DNA of 64,000 nt, taken from assembly GCA_963747755.1 (NCBI GenBank), contig CAVVGK010000014.1:310001-374000 (forward strand), in the 5' to 3' direction. The stretch is from DATFVA01 sp963747755. Lineage in GTDB: Bacteria > Bacteroidota > Ignavibacteria > Ignavibacteriales > Ignavibacteriaceae. The notes below the pieces were generated by a model. The model saw only the letters and a list, made by a program, of their open reading frames with translations. It was not told the DNA's origin and made no database searches. The number at the start of each line of letters is the position of its first letter. Position 1 is the first letter of the stretch. This document shows, one piece after another, positions 1 through 11,100 of this stretch. The position numbers and the translations under genes are program-made.

Positions 1-282
1 CAGGTAAGTGTCAACATCTGTAAGCGCTGTCAGGTAAATTATAGGAACGTCCCGCTCTTTTTTAATTATTTCCGCGGTCTCAATACCATTTTTTTCACCA
101 ATAAGAATTATATCCATTAATACAAGATCGGGTTTACATTCTCTGGATATGTTTACTGCATCTCCGGCATTATCACAAATCCCGACCACCATGTAGCCGC
201 TTTTACCGAGTGATTTTTTCAGATCAATAGCTATTATCTTCTGATCTTCAACAATTAGTATTTTCTTTTTATTGGGCTGCAT
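1..282 (-). CDS. Response regulator receiver domain (partial, C-terminus outside window)
   Basis: The first 94 codons of a CheY-like receiver domain are visible, read from an ATG at 282 towards the left edge. The acidic pair E12/D13, the phospho-acceptor D57 in an L-M-D-I context and the switch threonine T85 in Y-L-T-A are all present, so it should be phosphorylated by a sensor kinase. Whether an output domain (DNA-binding, PAS or GGDEF) follows cannot be seen. The first in-frame ATG upstream is followed at once by a stop, so 282 is the only sensible start. It diverges from the protease gene at 487; the 204 bp between them must hold both promoters. Confidence 0.85.
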   Translation of the reverse strand, partial: MQPNKKKILIVEDQKIIAIDLKKSLGKSGYMVVGICDNAGDAVNISRECKPDLVLMDIILIGEKNGIETAEIIKKERDVPIIYLTALTDVDTYL

Positions 283-486
283 TATTATCTCATTTTTATA
301 ATAATGGTTTAGTGCGAGTGTTTAAATGACTCGCAACACAGCAAAAAATGATGGATGGGTGAATGGTATGATCTCTAAACGATTTAATTAACTTAATAAT
401 TATATATTATTGATAAGTATCTACCTTTTTTATGATTTGTTCCGGTTGGAACTATTCTTAAATTATGATGTTAACAAAGAATTATC

Positions 487-2586
487 ATGTCAATAAACCT
501 ATCAAAGAAGATGAAAAGAATACTAGCCGTAATTATTGTACTGGCAGCCGCCAATATTTATTTCGCTTACTCAGGGAGTAATGAATACTCCAATACCCAG
601 GATAAGGACAGCACCGGAACCGTAGAACCTGCCTCCTACCAGCCGCAGGTTGATAAACTGGTGAATGCTATTATCTCAAGGTATCATTATAAAAAAGTCG
701 ATTTGAATGATTCCTTATCGGCTGCTATTTTCGATAAATATATCAATACGCTTGATTTCAGCCACAGCTATTTTCTTGCTTCCGATATAGCTAAGTTCAA
801 TGGCTTCAAAACAGAGCTTGACGATATGATAAAAGACGGCGATATAGGTCCGGCTTTCGAAATATTCAATACTTTTAAGGACAGGGTGCACGAGCGTCTC
901 GATTATGCTGTAAAACTGCTGGATAAGGAATTCGAGTATACCAAGCATGACAGTGTGGAGATTAACCGGGAGGATGAACCTTTCCCTGAGACCGAAAAGC
1001 AAGCAGAAGATATCTGGTATAGAAGGGTTAAAAGCGATGCTTTAAACCTTAAGCTTACCGGGAAGGAATGGGATTCGATTGCTGAGACACTTAAAAAACG
1101 GTATGATAATTACCGGAAAGCAGTAGATCAGTACAACAGCGAGGATGTTTTTCAACAATTTATGAATGCTTATACTGAATCAGTAGATCCTCATACCAAT
1201 TATTTTTCACCTATTACATCCGATAATTTCAAGATTAATATGAGTCTTTCTCTTGAAGGAATTGGTGCTCAGCTGAGAACCGAGGATGATTATACAAAGG
1301 TAGTTGAGATAATTCCCGGAGGTCCGGCTTATAAGAGCGGACTTCTGAACCCCGAAGATAAAATTGTTGGTGTTGCACAGGGTGATACAGGGGAAATGGA
1401 AGATGTGATAGGCTGGAGAATTACCGATGTTGTACAGCTGATACGCGGAAAAAAAGGTACGGTGGTGAGGCTTTCAATAATACCGGCTGATGGGGGTCCT
1501 AATGCTACTCCCCACGAAATAACACTTACGAGAGATAAAGTAAAGCTTGAGGAACAGGCAGCCAAAGATTCCGTGTTAAACCTTGATGAGCAGAAAAAAG
1601 AATTCAAGATAGGGATTATAAATGTGCCGGCCTTCTACAGCGATTATGAAGCACAGCAGAGAGGCGAAAAGGATTATAAGAGCACGACAAAAGACGTCAG
1701 AAGACTTCTTGAACAGTTGAAAAAAGAGAAAGTTGACGGGGTGATCATTGATCTCAGAAATAACGGCGGCGGTTCGCTCCAGGAGGCTGTACAGATGACC
1801 GGACTGTTCATTAAAAAGGGTCCCGTTGTACAGGTGCGTGATGCTGATGGATCAATTGATGTTGACAAGGACCCGGATCCTTCTATAGAATATGATGGTC
1901 CCCTTGCAGTTCTTGTTAACCGGTTCAGCGCTTCGGCTTCAGAAATTTTCTCTGCTGCTATTCAGGATTACGGCAGAGGATTGATAATCGGCGAACAGAC
2001 TTATGGTAAAGGCACTGTTCAGAACCTTATTGATCTTAACAGACTTATGCCCGGTTCTGATAACAAATTCGGACAAGTAAAGCTTACTATTGCCAAATAT
2101 TACCGGATTGACGGAGGAAGCACCCAACATAAAGGTGTAGTACCCGATGTAAAGTATCCTACTCCCTTCGGAGATTCAAAGGAATACGGCGAAAGCTCAG
2201 AACCGAGCGCTTTGCCGTGGGATCAGATTGCACCAACAGATTATGAAAAGTTTGGTGATTTTTCTAAATATATCCCTCAGTTGATAAGCATGCATAAAGA
2301 AAGAATTAAAAACGATCCTGAATTTCAGAATTATATTGCTTCAGTAAACGACGCTGAGAAATCTCATGATAAAAAATATGTGTCACTGAACTATGATCAG
2401 AGGGAAAAGGAAAAGGAAGCAGAAGAAGACAGGAAGTTTGAAGAAGAGAACAGGATCCGGAAGGAACAAGGACTTAAGCTGATTCAAAAAGGGGAAACTC
2501 CGACTGTTAAAACGAAAAATTATGATGCTTTATTAGATGAAACAGGACATATTCTTGCAGATTACATCCTTCTATCGATTGGATAA
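487..2586 (+). CDS. prc: Carboxy-terminal processing protease (Tsp/Prc, peptidase S41)
   Basis: Periplasmic or membrane-anchored serine protease that degrades proteins from their C-termini (699 residues, usual length for the long Prc type). A hydrophobic N-terminal signal anchor occupies about residues 9-28. It is followed by the Tsp N-terminal helical domain, a PDZ domain (about 235-345, starting near the E-G-I-G-A-Q motif), the S41 core, and the charged C-terminal domain of tail-specific proteases. The catalytic dyad is S483 in the S-A-S-A-S-E motif and K508 in Y-G-K-G-T-V, with the 25-residue spacing known for E. coli Prc. The gene stands alone and is followed by a strong hairpin. Confidence 0.93.
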   Translation: MSINLSKKMKRILAVIIVLAAANIYFAYSGSNEYSNTQDKDSTGTVEPASYQPQVDKLVNAIISRYHYKKVDLNDSLSAAIFDKYINTLDFSHSYFLASDIAKFNGFKTELDDMIKDGDIGPAFEIFNTFKDRVHERLDYAVKLLDKEFEYTKHDSVEINREDEPFPETEKQAEDIWYRRVKSDALNLKLTGKEWDSIAETLKKRYDNYRKAVDQYNSEDVFQQFMNAYTESVDPHTNYFSPITSDNFKINMSLSLEGIGAQLRTEDDYTKVVEIIPGGPAYKSGLLNPEDKIVGVAQGDTGEMEDVIGWRITDVVQLIRGKKGTVVRLSIIPADGGPNATPHEITLTRDKVKLEEQAAKDSVLNLDEQKKEFKIGIINVPAFYSDYEAQQRGEKDYKSTTKDVRRLLEQLKKEKVDGVIIDLRNNGGGSLQEAVQMTGLFIKKGPVVQVRDADGSIDVDKDPDPSIEYDGPLAVLVNRFSASASEIFSAAIQDYGRGLIIGEQTYGKGTVQNLIDLNRLMPGSDNKFGQVKLTIAKYYRIDGGSTQHKGVVPDVKYPTPFGDSKEYGESSEPSALPWDQIAPTDYEKFGDFSKYIPQLISMHKERIKNDPEFQNYIASVNDAEKSHDKKYVSLNYDQREKEKEAEEDRKFEEENRIRKEQGLKLIQKGETPTVKTKNYDALLDETGHILADYILLSIG

Positions 2587-2591
2587 AAAAT

Positions 2592-2619
2592 AGAGACAGG
2601 TCGTAGCTGACCTGTCTCT
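2592..2619 (+). terminator. Hairpin after prc
   Basis: Perfect 11-bp inverted repeat (AGAGACAGGTC / GACCTGTCTCT) with a 6-nt loop, 5 nt after the prc stop codon. There is no clear U-run after the stem, so it may act as a 3'-end stabilising hairpin rather than a classic intrinsic terminator. Confidence 0.6.
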
Positions 2620-2690
2620 GATTCCTAACTAAAATACGGAGATCTCATCTCAAGGCCTCAAGATTTCTACCGGTGAAAGAGACTACCACT

Positions 2691-2833
2691 TTTGTCATAC
2701 GTTTATTTTTTCAACAGTGGAAAATTGCGATTTTTCGCTGTTTTTTTTTGCGTCCAACTACGGCATGACTACGGCAAAACCACTAATACATGACGCGATT
2801 CTACAAGTATGACAATTTTGTCATACTGTTGAA
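2691..2833 (+). repeat. Dispersed intergenic repeat, copy 1 (inverted relative to copy 2 at 46509-46671)
   Basis: About 143 bp of non-coding DNA between two convergent genes. Its parts in order are: TGTCATAC (2693-2700), TTCAACAGT (2710-2718), a core with ACTACGGCA twice at an 11-bp interval and ending in AAAAC (2755-2780), the dyad GTATGACAA-TT-TTGTCATAC (2807-2826), and ACTGTTGAA (2825-2833), which is the reverse complement of the left TTCAACAGT. The same parts occur in the same order, on the opposite strand, at 46509-46671. No coding capacity is seen. Function unknown; candidates are a small mobile element, a structured RNA or a protein-binding array. Confidence 0.75.
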
Positions 2834-2875
2834 TAATTAGACAGAGCATTTAAGAAGATTTAACTCCATATTCGG

Positions 2876-4408
2876 TCAAATATCGAACTTAATTCCCTGA
2901 GCCAGCGGAAGAGCCGACCCATAGTTAATTGTGTTAGTCTGTCGTCTCATATAAGCCTTCCAGGCATCCGAACCTGATTCACGTCCTCCCCCTGTTTCCT
3001 TCTCACCGCCGAATGCTCCGCCGATTTCCGCACCGGAAGTACCGATGTTGACGTTGGCAATTCCGCAGTCGGATCCCGCTACTGAAAGGAATGCTTCTGC
3101 TTCTTTCAGGCTGTTCGTGAAAATGGCAGATGATAATCCCTGCACTACACCGTTATGCAGCTCTATTGCATTTTTTACATCCCCCGAATATTTAATAAGG
3201 TAAAGGATGGGGGCGAATGTTTCTTCCTGCACAATCCTGAAATTATTCTCAGCTTCAACGAGAGCCGGGGTAACATACGTTCCGGCATCATAGCCTTTGC
3301 CAGAAAGAACTTCCCCACCATAAATTATTTTTCCGCCTTCTTTTTTGACCTCTCCCAGCGCATCGGTGAACATTTTAACAGCATCTTTATCGATCAGAGG
3401 ACCGACGTGGTTAGTCTGATCTAGGGGATCACCAATTTTCAACGATTTATATGCTTTAAGCAGGGATTCTTTAACTTTATTATAAATTGATTCATGAATT
3501 ATCAATCTTCGTGTAGAAGTGCAGCGCTGGCCGCAAGTACCGACAGCTCCAAACACAACTGCTGGAATCGCAATCTTAAGATCTGCTTCGGGAGTAATAA
3601 TTATACCGTTATTGCCTCCAAGTTCAAGTATAGACCTTCCGAACCTCTTCTGAATAACCTCACCGGCGTGTTTTCCAACCCTTGTTGAACCTGTAACCGA
3701 GATTAAGGGAATTCTCTTGTCATTTAATAACCTCTCTCCTATCGTAGACCCTTTTCCGATTATCAGGGAGAAGATTCCTTCCGGAAGATTATTCTCTTTA
3801 ATAACCTTTGCAATAATGTTCTGTACAGCGATTGCAGAAATTGGAACTTTTGAGGATGGTTTCCATAGATTTACATCACCGCAGGCTGCGGCAAGCATTG
3901 CATTCCAGGAATAAACAGCAACCGGGAAATTGAAAGCGGAAATAGTTGCTACGATACCAAGCGGATGATACTGGTCGTACATCCTGTGATCGGGACGTTC
4001 CGACTGCATTGTAAATCCGTAAAGCTGGCGCGACTGACCTACAGCAAAATCGCATATATCTATCATTTCCTGAACCTCACCTAGACCCTCCTGCAATGAT
4101 TTGCCCATCTCATAGGAAACAAGAGTTCCGAGAGGCTGCTTGAACTCACGAAGTTTCAAACCGATTTGTCTTACTATTTCACCCCTCCCGGGAGCCGGTG
4201 TTTTTCTCCAGGTTATAAAAGCTTCAGAAGCTTTTTTTATTATATTTTCATAATCCTGTTCAGAAGCCTGGTAAACCGAGGCTATAAACTCTCCGTTCGT
4301 TGGAGAATATATCTTCAGCTCTCCCTGATCGGTGGTGCTATTCCATTCCGTACCGGTTGATGCTGCATAATTCTTTTCTTTTATTCCTAATTCTTTAAGA
4401 AAATCCAT
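2876..4408 (-). CDS. ALDH7-type aldehyde dehydrogenase (alpha-aminoadipate semialdehyde / piperideine-6-carboxylate dehydrogenase)
   Basis: NAD(P)-dependent oxidation of aminoadipate semialdehyde (in equilibrium with piperideine-6-carboxylate) to 2-aminoadipate. The 510-residue protein follows the antiquitin (ALDH7A1/AmaB) pattern: the S-E-R-P-x-H-R-M-Y segment, I-S-A-F-N-F-P-V, the E-L-G-G-N-N motif with general base E262, and G-Q-R-C-T-S-T-R-R with nucleophile C296. An AGGAG at 4414-4418 lies 5 nt before the ATG at 4408; a GTG at 4414 overlaps that site and is an unlikely start. It lies 8 bp after the Rrf2 gene, so the two form one transcript. Lysine 6-aminotransferase at 11.5 kb would make its substrate, which supports the assignment. 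Other semialdehydes remain possible. Confidence 0.85.
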   Translation of the reverse strand: MDFLKELGIKEKNYAASTGTEWNSTTDQGELKIYSPTNGEFIASVYQASEQDYENIIKKASEAFITWRKTPAPGRGEIVRQIGLKLREFKQPLGTLVSYEMGKSLQEGLGEVQEMIDICDFAVGQSRQLYGFTMQSERPDHRMYDQYHPLGIVATISAFNFPVAVYSWNAMLAAACGDVNLWKPSSKVPISAIAVQNIIAKVIKENNLPEGIFSLIIGKGSTIGERLLNDKRIPLISVTGSTRVGKHAGEVIQKRFGRSILELGGNNGIIITPEADLKIAIPAVVFGAVGTCGQRCTSTRRLIIHESIYNKVKESLLKAYKSLKIGDPLDQTNHVGPLIDKDAVKMFTDALGEVKKEGGKIIYGGEVLSGKGYDAGTYVTPALVEAENNFRIVQEETFAPILYLIKYSGDVKNAIELHNGVVQGLSSAIFTNSLKEAEAFLSVAGSDCGIANVNIGTSGAEIGGAFGGEKETGGGRESGSDAWKAYMRRQTNTINYGSALPLAQGIKFDI

Positions 4409-4416
4409 AAACACTC

Positions 4417-4845
4417 CTATTGTGGTTTTGATTTAATATGATCGATTACTGACTGCAATGAGATGTCTCTCATCCTGTCCTCTATATCCACCTGGATAGT
4501 ACTGAACAGATCAAGAAAATAAACATTTAACTTTGAAACATCGGAAGAAGATCTGCCATTTGTTTTAGACACATCAAGGTGGAATGCCTTCCTGTCCTCT
4601 ATTGCACAATAAATTTCCTGAAGGTCTATTTCTGACGGCTTCTTTTTCAATTTGAAACCTCCAGCCGTACCATAAGCACTCTCAACAATTCCGTTTTTAA
4701 CCAGCATTGAAAGTATTTTTCGAAGCTTTGAGGCATTAAGTCCTGTATTTTTTGAGATCTCAATGCTGTTTTTAGCGGAAGGATAATCCTTGGCTAATAA
4801 GGTAAGTGCTTTAACTGCTGCCGAAAGTTTAGTAGATGCTGACAT
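4417..4845 (-). CDS. Rrf2-family transcriptional regulator
   Basis: Small winged-helix repressor or activator of the Rrf2 family (142 residues). The N-terminal half shows the family pattern: L-S-A-A-V-K-A-L-T-L-L-A near the start, a helix-turn-helix around residues 28-50, and a wing with the typical Y-G-T-A-G-G-F motif. Only one cysteine is visible, so the Fe-S cluster of IscR and NsrR is not expected. Signals or redox inputs are therefore unknown. It is the first gene of a unit with the ALDH7-type dehydrogenase. A perfect dyad ending 5 nt before its start codon suggests autoregulation. Confidence 0.85.
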   Translation of the reverse strand: MSASTKLSAAVKALTLLAKDYPSAKNSIEISKNTGLNASKLRKILSMLVKNGIVESAYGTAGGFKLKKKPSEIDLQEIYCAIEDRKAFHLDVSKTNGRSSSDVSKLNVYFLDLFSTIQVDIEDRMRDISLQSVIDHIKSKPQ

Positions 4846-4850
4846 AATCT

Positions 4851-4885
4851 CGTTTATTTGTTACGGTAAGTGTAACAAATAAACG
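4851..4885. promoter_or_regulatory. Perfect 14-bp dyad before the Rrf2 gene, probable operator
   Basis: CGTTTATTTGTTAC (4851-4864) and its exact reverse complement (4872-4885) are separated by 7 nt. The dyad ends 5 nt upstream of the ATG at 4845, on top of the region expected for promoter or ribosome binding. Rrf2 proteins bind long dyads as dimers, so this is the best candidate autoregulatory operator. A hairpin in the leader mRNA is the alternative. Confidence 0.65.
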
Positions 4886-5131
4886 ATCCAAAATCAATAG
4901 AGCTTCCTTCGATTTTTCTTGACTTCCATACTGCATCTGGATAAATTGATTGAGACTTTTGAGATTATAATTATGGCGGGTAACATAACTATTAAATTCT
5001 GGGGAAATTTCTAATTACATTCCGATCAGGTGGTTACATAAAAGTCAGATAGGTAGTAACATTATCAACTATTATCGATTGTAACAGAAACCTAATTCAC
5101 TTATTCTACCAAAAATTTATAGGATTGACCT

Positions 5132-8100
5132 ATGAAGGAACGTATACTCACCAGTGTTGTCCGTCTTAAGTATGCAGTACTGATCCCTACCCTCTTTTTA
5201 TTTTTAGGGGCTACAGCATTTGCTCAGCTTTCGGGGACAAAATATATCGGAGGAACAACTCCGGATTATGCAACCGTTAAGGATGCAATTCAGGATTTAA
5301 ACATACAGGGAGTCACCGCTCCTGGTGTTACTTTTCTGATAAGGGATGGAATTTACACTGAAGATTCCCTCAGTATCTCAACAGCTACAAGTAATTCTTC
5401 AGCTCCGATTATTTTTAAGCCGGATGCCGGCGCATCGGTTGTTATTAATGTTACTCCCCCAAATTCCACTTATGATTTCGGTATTGCAATAATTGAAACT
5501 CAGTCTGTCACGATCGATGGAAGCAATAACGGTACTACAACCAGGGATCTAACTATAAACTCCCTTGGGGCATACGGTGAAAAAGGAATCTGGATCAGCG
5601 GTGTATCTTTCTTTACATCCATTAAAAATTGTAATGTTAATGCCGCTATGGATATTGCTGTTCCAACCGCTTCTCATATTTGCATCGACTTAAGATATTC
5701 CGGAGCATTGGCTAATCCTGAACATGTTCTTATTGAGAACAATTATTTAAAATATGCATACACGGGCGTCAGGGTTGAGGGTAATGCGGGAGGAGATGTA
5801 GTACAATTTGCCATTATCCGTAATAATGTTATTGACTCTGTTGCTAATTCGGGGATTTATTCTTTTTACCAGGATAATACGCTGATCTACGGGAACGACA
5901 TTAATGTACTGCGTGGATCATCAGCAACGATTTATGGATTATACCTAGGCTCATACACCTCCAATACCAAGGTATTTCAAAATAAAGTGCATGATATCAA
6001 TCAGCTTTCTACAACAACCAGTGCAACGTATGCGATATACTGCAGTTCCTCAAGTACTGCAGGGAAGAATATAATCTATAATAACTTTGTATATAATGTA
6101 ATGGTTACTCCAACAGGAACCGGAGCTGTTTATGGAATTTATCATAGTACAGCAAACACAACAGAGCCTGATACTATTGCGTACAATACGATAAACCTGA
6201 CAGGTACTTCCGATGGGGATAGGCTTTCTACAGCATATTACAAATCTTCTGCAACGGGACCGACAGTTGTTTATAATAATATCTTTCAGAACACACGTCT
6301 CGACGGAACAACAGGAAATGCAGTTGCAATCGGAGTAACCACTGCTTCCGTAAATATAGTTTCAAATAATAATAACCTTTATGTCGGCCCTCCCGATGGA
6401 CAGCATCACACAGGCCGCGTCGGCACAACTTATTACGATGCTCTCATCGACTGGCAGCTCGCTATGGGTACAGATGCTAACAGTGTTGTTGAAGATGCCC
6501 CTTTTGTCAGCACAGATGATCTGCACCTCCAAACAGCTGTTCCGACACAGCTGGAATCAGCCGGCACGCCAATCGCTGGAATCATCGTTGATATCGATGA
6601 TGAAGTCAGAAATGCAGCAACTCCTGACATAGGAGCTGATGAAGGCAGTTTCATAAGTCTTGATCTCACACCCCCGGATATAAGTTACGTACCGCTGGGA
6701 AATAGTTCATCTACCACGATTATCACGCTTGATGCAGTTATAACAGATGTAAGCGGAGTTCAGACAGGTACAAACGGGCCTCGCCTCTATTACAAGAAAT
6801 CTACTGATGTCTCTTACAATTTTGATGATATCCCCGTTATTGCGGTAGATAATTATACGTTTACAATAGATTATGCTAACCTGGGCGGAGTTGTTGTAGG
6901 TGATACTATTCATTACTACGTAGCAGCACAGGATATTTACGGTAATGCGGGAACGAATCCTGTCGGAGGTTCAGGCAGCAATCCTCCGGGATCTGTACCC
7001 CCTGATCCTGATAATTACTATGTAGTTGTAGCTCCTCCGCTGAATGGAACCTACACAGTCGGTCTAGCAGCATTCAGCAAGGCAATTGGTAAAAATGTGT
7101 ATAAAGAAATACGGTATAAAAAAGTAATGAAGGACATGAGGAATGGTTCGGATACTTATATTGATATAAAAGGACTGGAACAGCCGGATAGAAACATGAA
7201 CAAAGCACCTAATACTATCGCTTTAACGTCTGTCACTTTACAGGAATCGTACACAGTCTTAATGGCAAACGGAAAGCCTGTCGGATCTTTTTATCAGACT
7301 GATGACGGCAGAGGCATTTACCCTACGATTACGGATGCGGTTAATGACCTGAATCTTCGCGGGGTAGATGGACCAGTTACATTCCTGCTTGTGGATACAG
7401 ACTTCCCCAATGAAACTTATCCTATACTGGTAGGAGAAATAGCAGGTTCAAATTCAACGAATACAGTTACATTTAAACCTGGTCCTGGTATTGTTACAAG
7501 AATACCTGGAAAAGTTGATCAGCCTACTTCTACATTTCAGTTAGGCGGTGCTGATTATGTAATTATTGACGGATCCAATACCCCCGGAGGAACTACCAAA
7601 GACCTTACAATCGATGCACTGAACAGTGCGCCTGCTTTCCACTTTTACGGTGGTGCTGATAATAATACGGTAATAAACACTAATTTCAGCAGCGTGAATA
7701 CCAGCACCGGGTCAGGGACCTTTTTATTCGGGGCTACTAATTCTGGTGATTATAATACTATTGAGAACTGCAATATTCAGGCAAGTGATACTTCTTCATC
7801 AAGGCCTGCTGTTGGAATCTATATGTTTTCATCAAATAATAGTACGGGAAATCAAATACTGAACTGCAATGTTACAGGATTTGCAAGTTATGGAATCTAT
7901 CTTCGCGGAGCTCCTTCGAATAACCATGTTGTAAGGGGTAATATTGTAGATCCTATTTCGCCTTCAGATGCTAGTACCCTTGCGGGTTTGCGCCTTGATG
8001 GTGCAGCCGGAACAATCATTGATGCTAACTACTTTATTAACCTGAATAGCACGGCGTCCTCTCCATCAATCTATGGTATATATTACTATGGATCTAGTAT

Positions 8101-11100
8101 TTCAATGAATGTTATAATTCAAAATAACATAGTTTCGCTTGGTGACCAGACAACAGCCGGAACAATGAGAGCTCTGGATTATTATGGTTATACTCCTAAT
8201 TCTGTGGAGATTTATTTTAATACAGCGTACATAGGAGGATCAGATGTAACCGGAGGATCATCCTACGGATTAACAAAGCGAGCCGGAAATGATACTTATA
8301 AAATTTATGACAATGTTATTTATAATATGAGAACCAATGGAACAGGCACCGGAACTCACTATGGCGTCTATATTTCAACAACAACTGCAACTACTTTCGA
8401 ACTTAATAATAATGATTACTTTACCGGAGGAACCGGAGGAGTGCTGGGTTACTATGGTGGAAACGAATATACAACTCTGGCAGACTGGCAGACTGCAACC
8501 GGACAGGATGGTAATTCATTAAATACAGATCCTCAGCTGGTTTCAACAACCGATCTGCGTCCCTTAAGTACCTCGCCACTTATTAATGCTGGCTTACCAA
8601 TTGCCGGTATCACCACTGACATATTGGGAGCCATCAGAGATGCATCCACGCCTACCATAGGAGCGTATGAAGAAGCAGTCTATGTACCTTTATCGGGAGT
8701 ATATACTATTGGGTTAAGTGCATTCAACCAGGCTACAGGAAAAAATGTTTACTTTGAAACCAGGAAAACAAAGGTTAGGATGAACCTTTCTAAGCAAGAT
8801 TCCTGGATCGATCTTAATCCTACTCCAGATAAAAATGAAAAAATTATCAAGTCTAATGGGAGCAAGCAGTTCGTTGAGGTTAATAAAACTTCTAAAGTAC
8901 TCATGGAAAACGGTAAACCCTTCAATAGCGACTTCTATAAATCAGCTGAATCGAGAGGAATTTATCCAACAATAACTGAAGCCGTAAATGATCTCAATCT
9001 AAGAGGGATCGACGGACCAGTAACCTTCCTCCTTGTAGATTCGGATTATCCTAATGAGACCTATCCTATTGCTATTGGAGAAGTTACCGGATCCAATTCG
9101 ACTAATACAATAACGTTTAAACCTGGAACCGGTATTGTTACTCAGATTCCAGGTGCGTTAGACCAGTCTACTTCAACCTTCCAACTGGCTGGTGCAGATT
9201 ATGTAATTGTCGATGGGTCAAACACTGAGGGAGGAACTACCAAAGATCTTACCATCAATGCCTTAAATAGTTCTCCCGCATTTCATTTTTATGGAGCATC
9301 AGACAATAATATAATTAAAAACAGTGTTTTCACAAGTTTGAATACCAGCACTGCATCAGGAACATTCCTGTTTGGAGCAATTGCCTCAGGAGACAACAAT
9401 CTTGTTGAAAATTGTACAATAAAGGATAATGACACCTCAACTGTTAAACCTGCAGTTGGTATTTACTTCTTCTCTTCGAATGTAAGTGCTGGAAATACAA
9501 TACTGAATTGCGAAGATTACAACTTTACCGACAGAGGGATGACCCTTCAAGGCTCGCCTTCAACTAATAATAGCATAATTGGCAACAATATTTACCATAT
9601 AATTCCTTCAACAAAAACAACAATTTATGGTATTTATGTAGCCAGGCAGTATGTACTAAATATCACTGGAAATTATATCTCGAATCTTTCATCTACTGCC
9701 GCCAGTCCCACAATAGCAGGTGTTTATATTATCGGATCCAGCAGTAATCCTGTAGATGTTTATATTCAGAATAACGTTGTCGCCTTATCACCTTCAAATG
9801 AACAGGCAGCAGGTACATTACGTGGTCTGGATTATTATGGATATTCAGCAAACTCCGTAGAGATGTATTTTAATACTGTCTACATCGGAGGTATGGATGT
9901 AACAGGTGGAACAACCGCCGGTATAACAAAACGTGATGTTGCGAATGTATATAAAGCCTATGATAATGCCATCTACAATACAAGGTCCAATGGGACAGGC
10001 ACAGGCAGTCATTATGGAATATATCTTTCAAATGCAACAGCTACAACGTTTGAACTGAATAATAATGACTACTTTACAGACGGTACAGGCGGTATTTTAG
10101 GCAGGTTTGGAACGACGGATTATACCACTCTGAGCGATTGGCAGACAGCAACATCACAGGATGCAAATTCGATAAACAATGATCCGCAGTTTATTTCAAA
10201 TCTAGATTACAGACCAGCTTCCACCTCCCCGCTTATTGGAGCTGGCTTGACAATAGCAGGGATTACTAACGATATTCTTGGTGATCTCAGAAATACACCT
10301 CCTACAATCGGAGCCTATGAGAACGGAGTCGCTTCACTTCCTGCTGCTCCTTCTAATCTGACTGCAGTGGGTGATACAAATGAGGTTTATCTCCAATGGA
10401 TTGACAATTCTAATAACGAGCTCGGCTTTATAATTGAGAGAAGACTCGGAGATACCACCAGCGTTAATCCGTTTGAAACAATAGATACGATTGCTGCTAA
10501 TGCTCAGGATTATATGGATTATAATGTTGAACCTAACACCACGTATACCTACAGACTTTCTGCATTCAATACGAATGGAGCCTCACCTTACAGTAATATC
10601 GCACAGGCTACAACACCTATACCAGTGGAACTGACCTCTTTCACTGCAAGAATCGGTAATAGTTCAGTAATTCTAAGCTGGTCTACCGCTACTGAAACGA
10701 ACAATAATGGATTCGAGGTTCAAAGAAAGGATGCAGACAAATGGGAGAAAGTAACATTTATTAAAGGAAAGGGAACAACTACTGAGAAATCTGAATATTC
10801 TTATACGGACGATTTCAAATACCAATCTGTTTCTGGAGTTATTGTATACAGGCTGAAACAGGTTGATTTTAGCGGCCTATTCTCATATTCAACTCTGTTG
10901 AATGTGTCCGTTGACTTTACTCCTAAAGAATATTCCCTTTATCAGAATTATCCAAATCCTTTTAATCCTTCAACAAAAATCAAATTTGCTTTACCGTTCG
11001 ACAGCCGTGTGAAGATTTCAATCTATAATATTCTTGGTGAACTGGTTGATGTTATTCTAGATGAAGTCAGATCCACTGGATACCACGATATACCGTGGAA

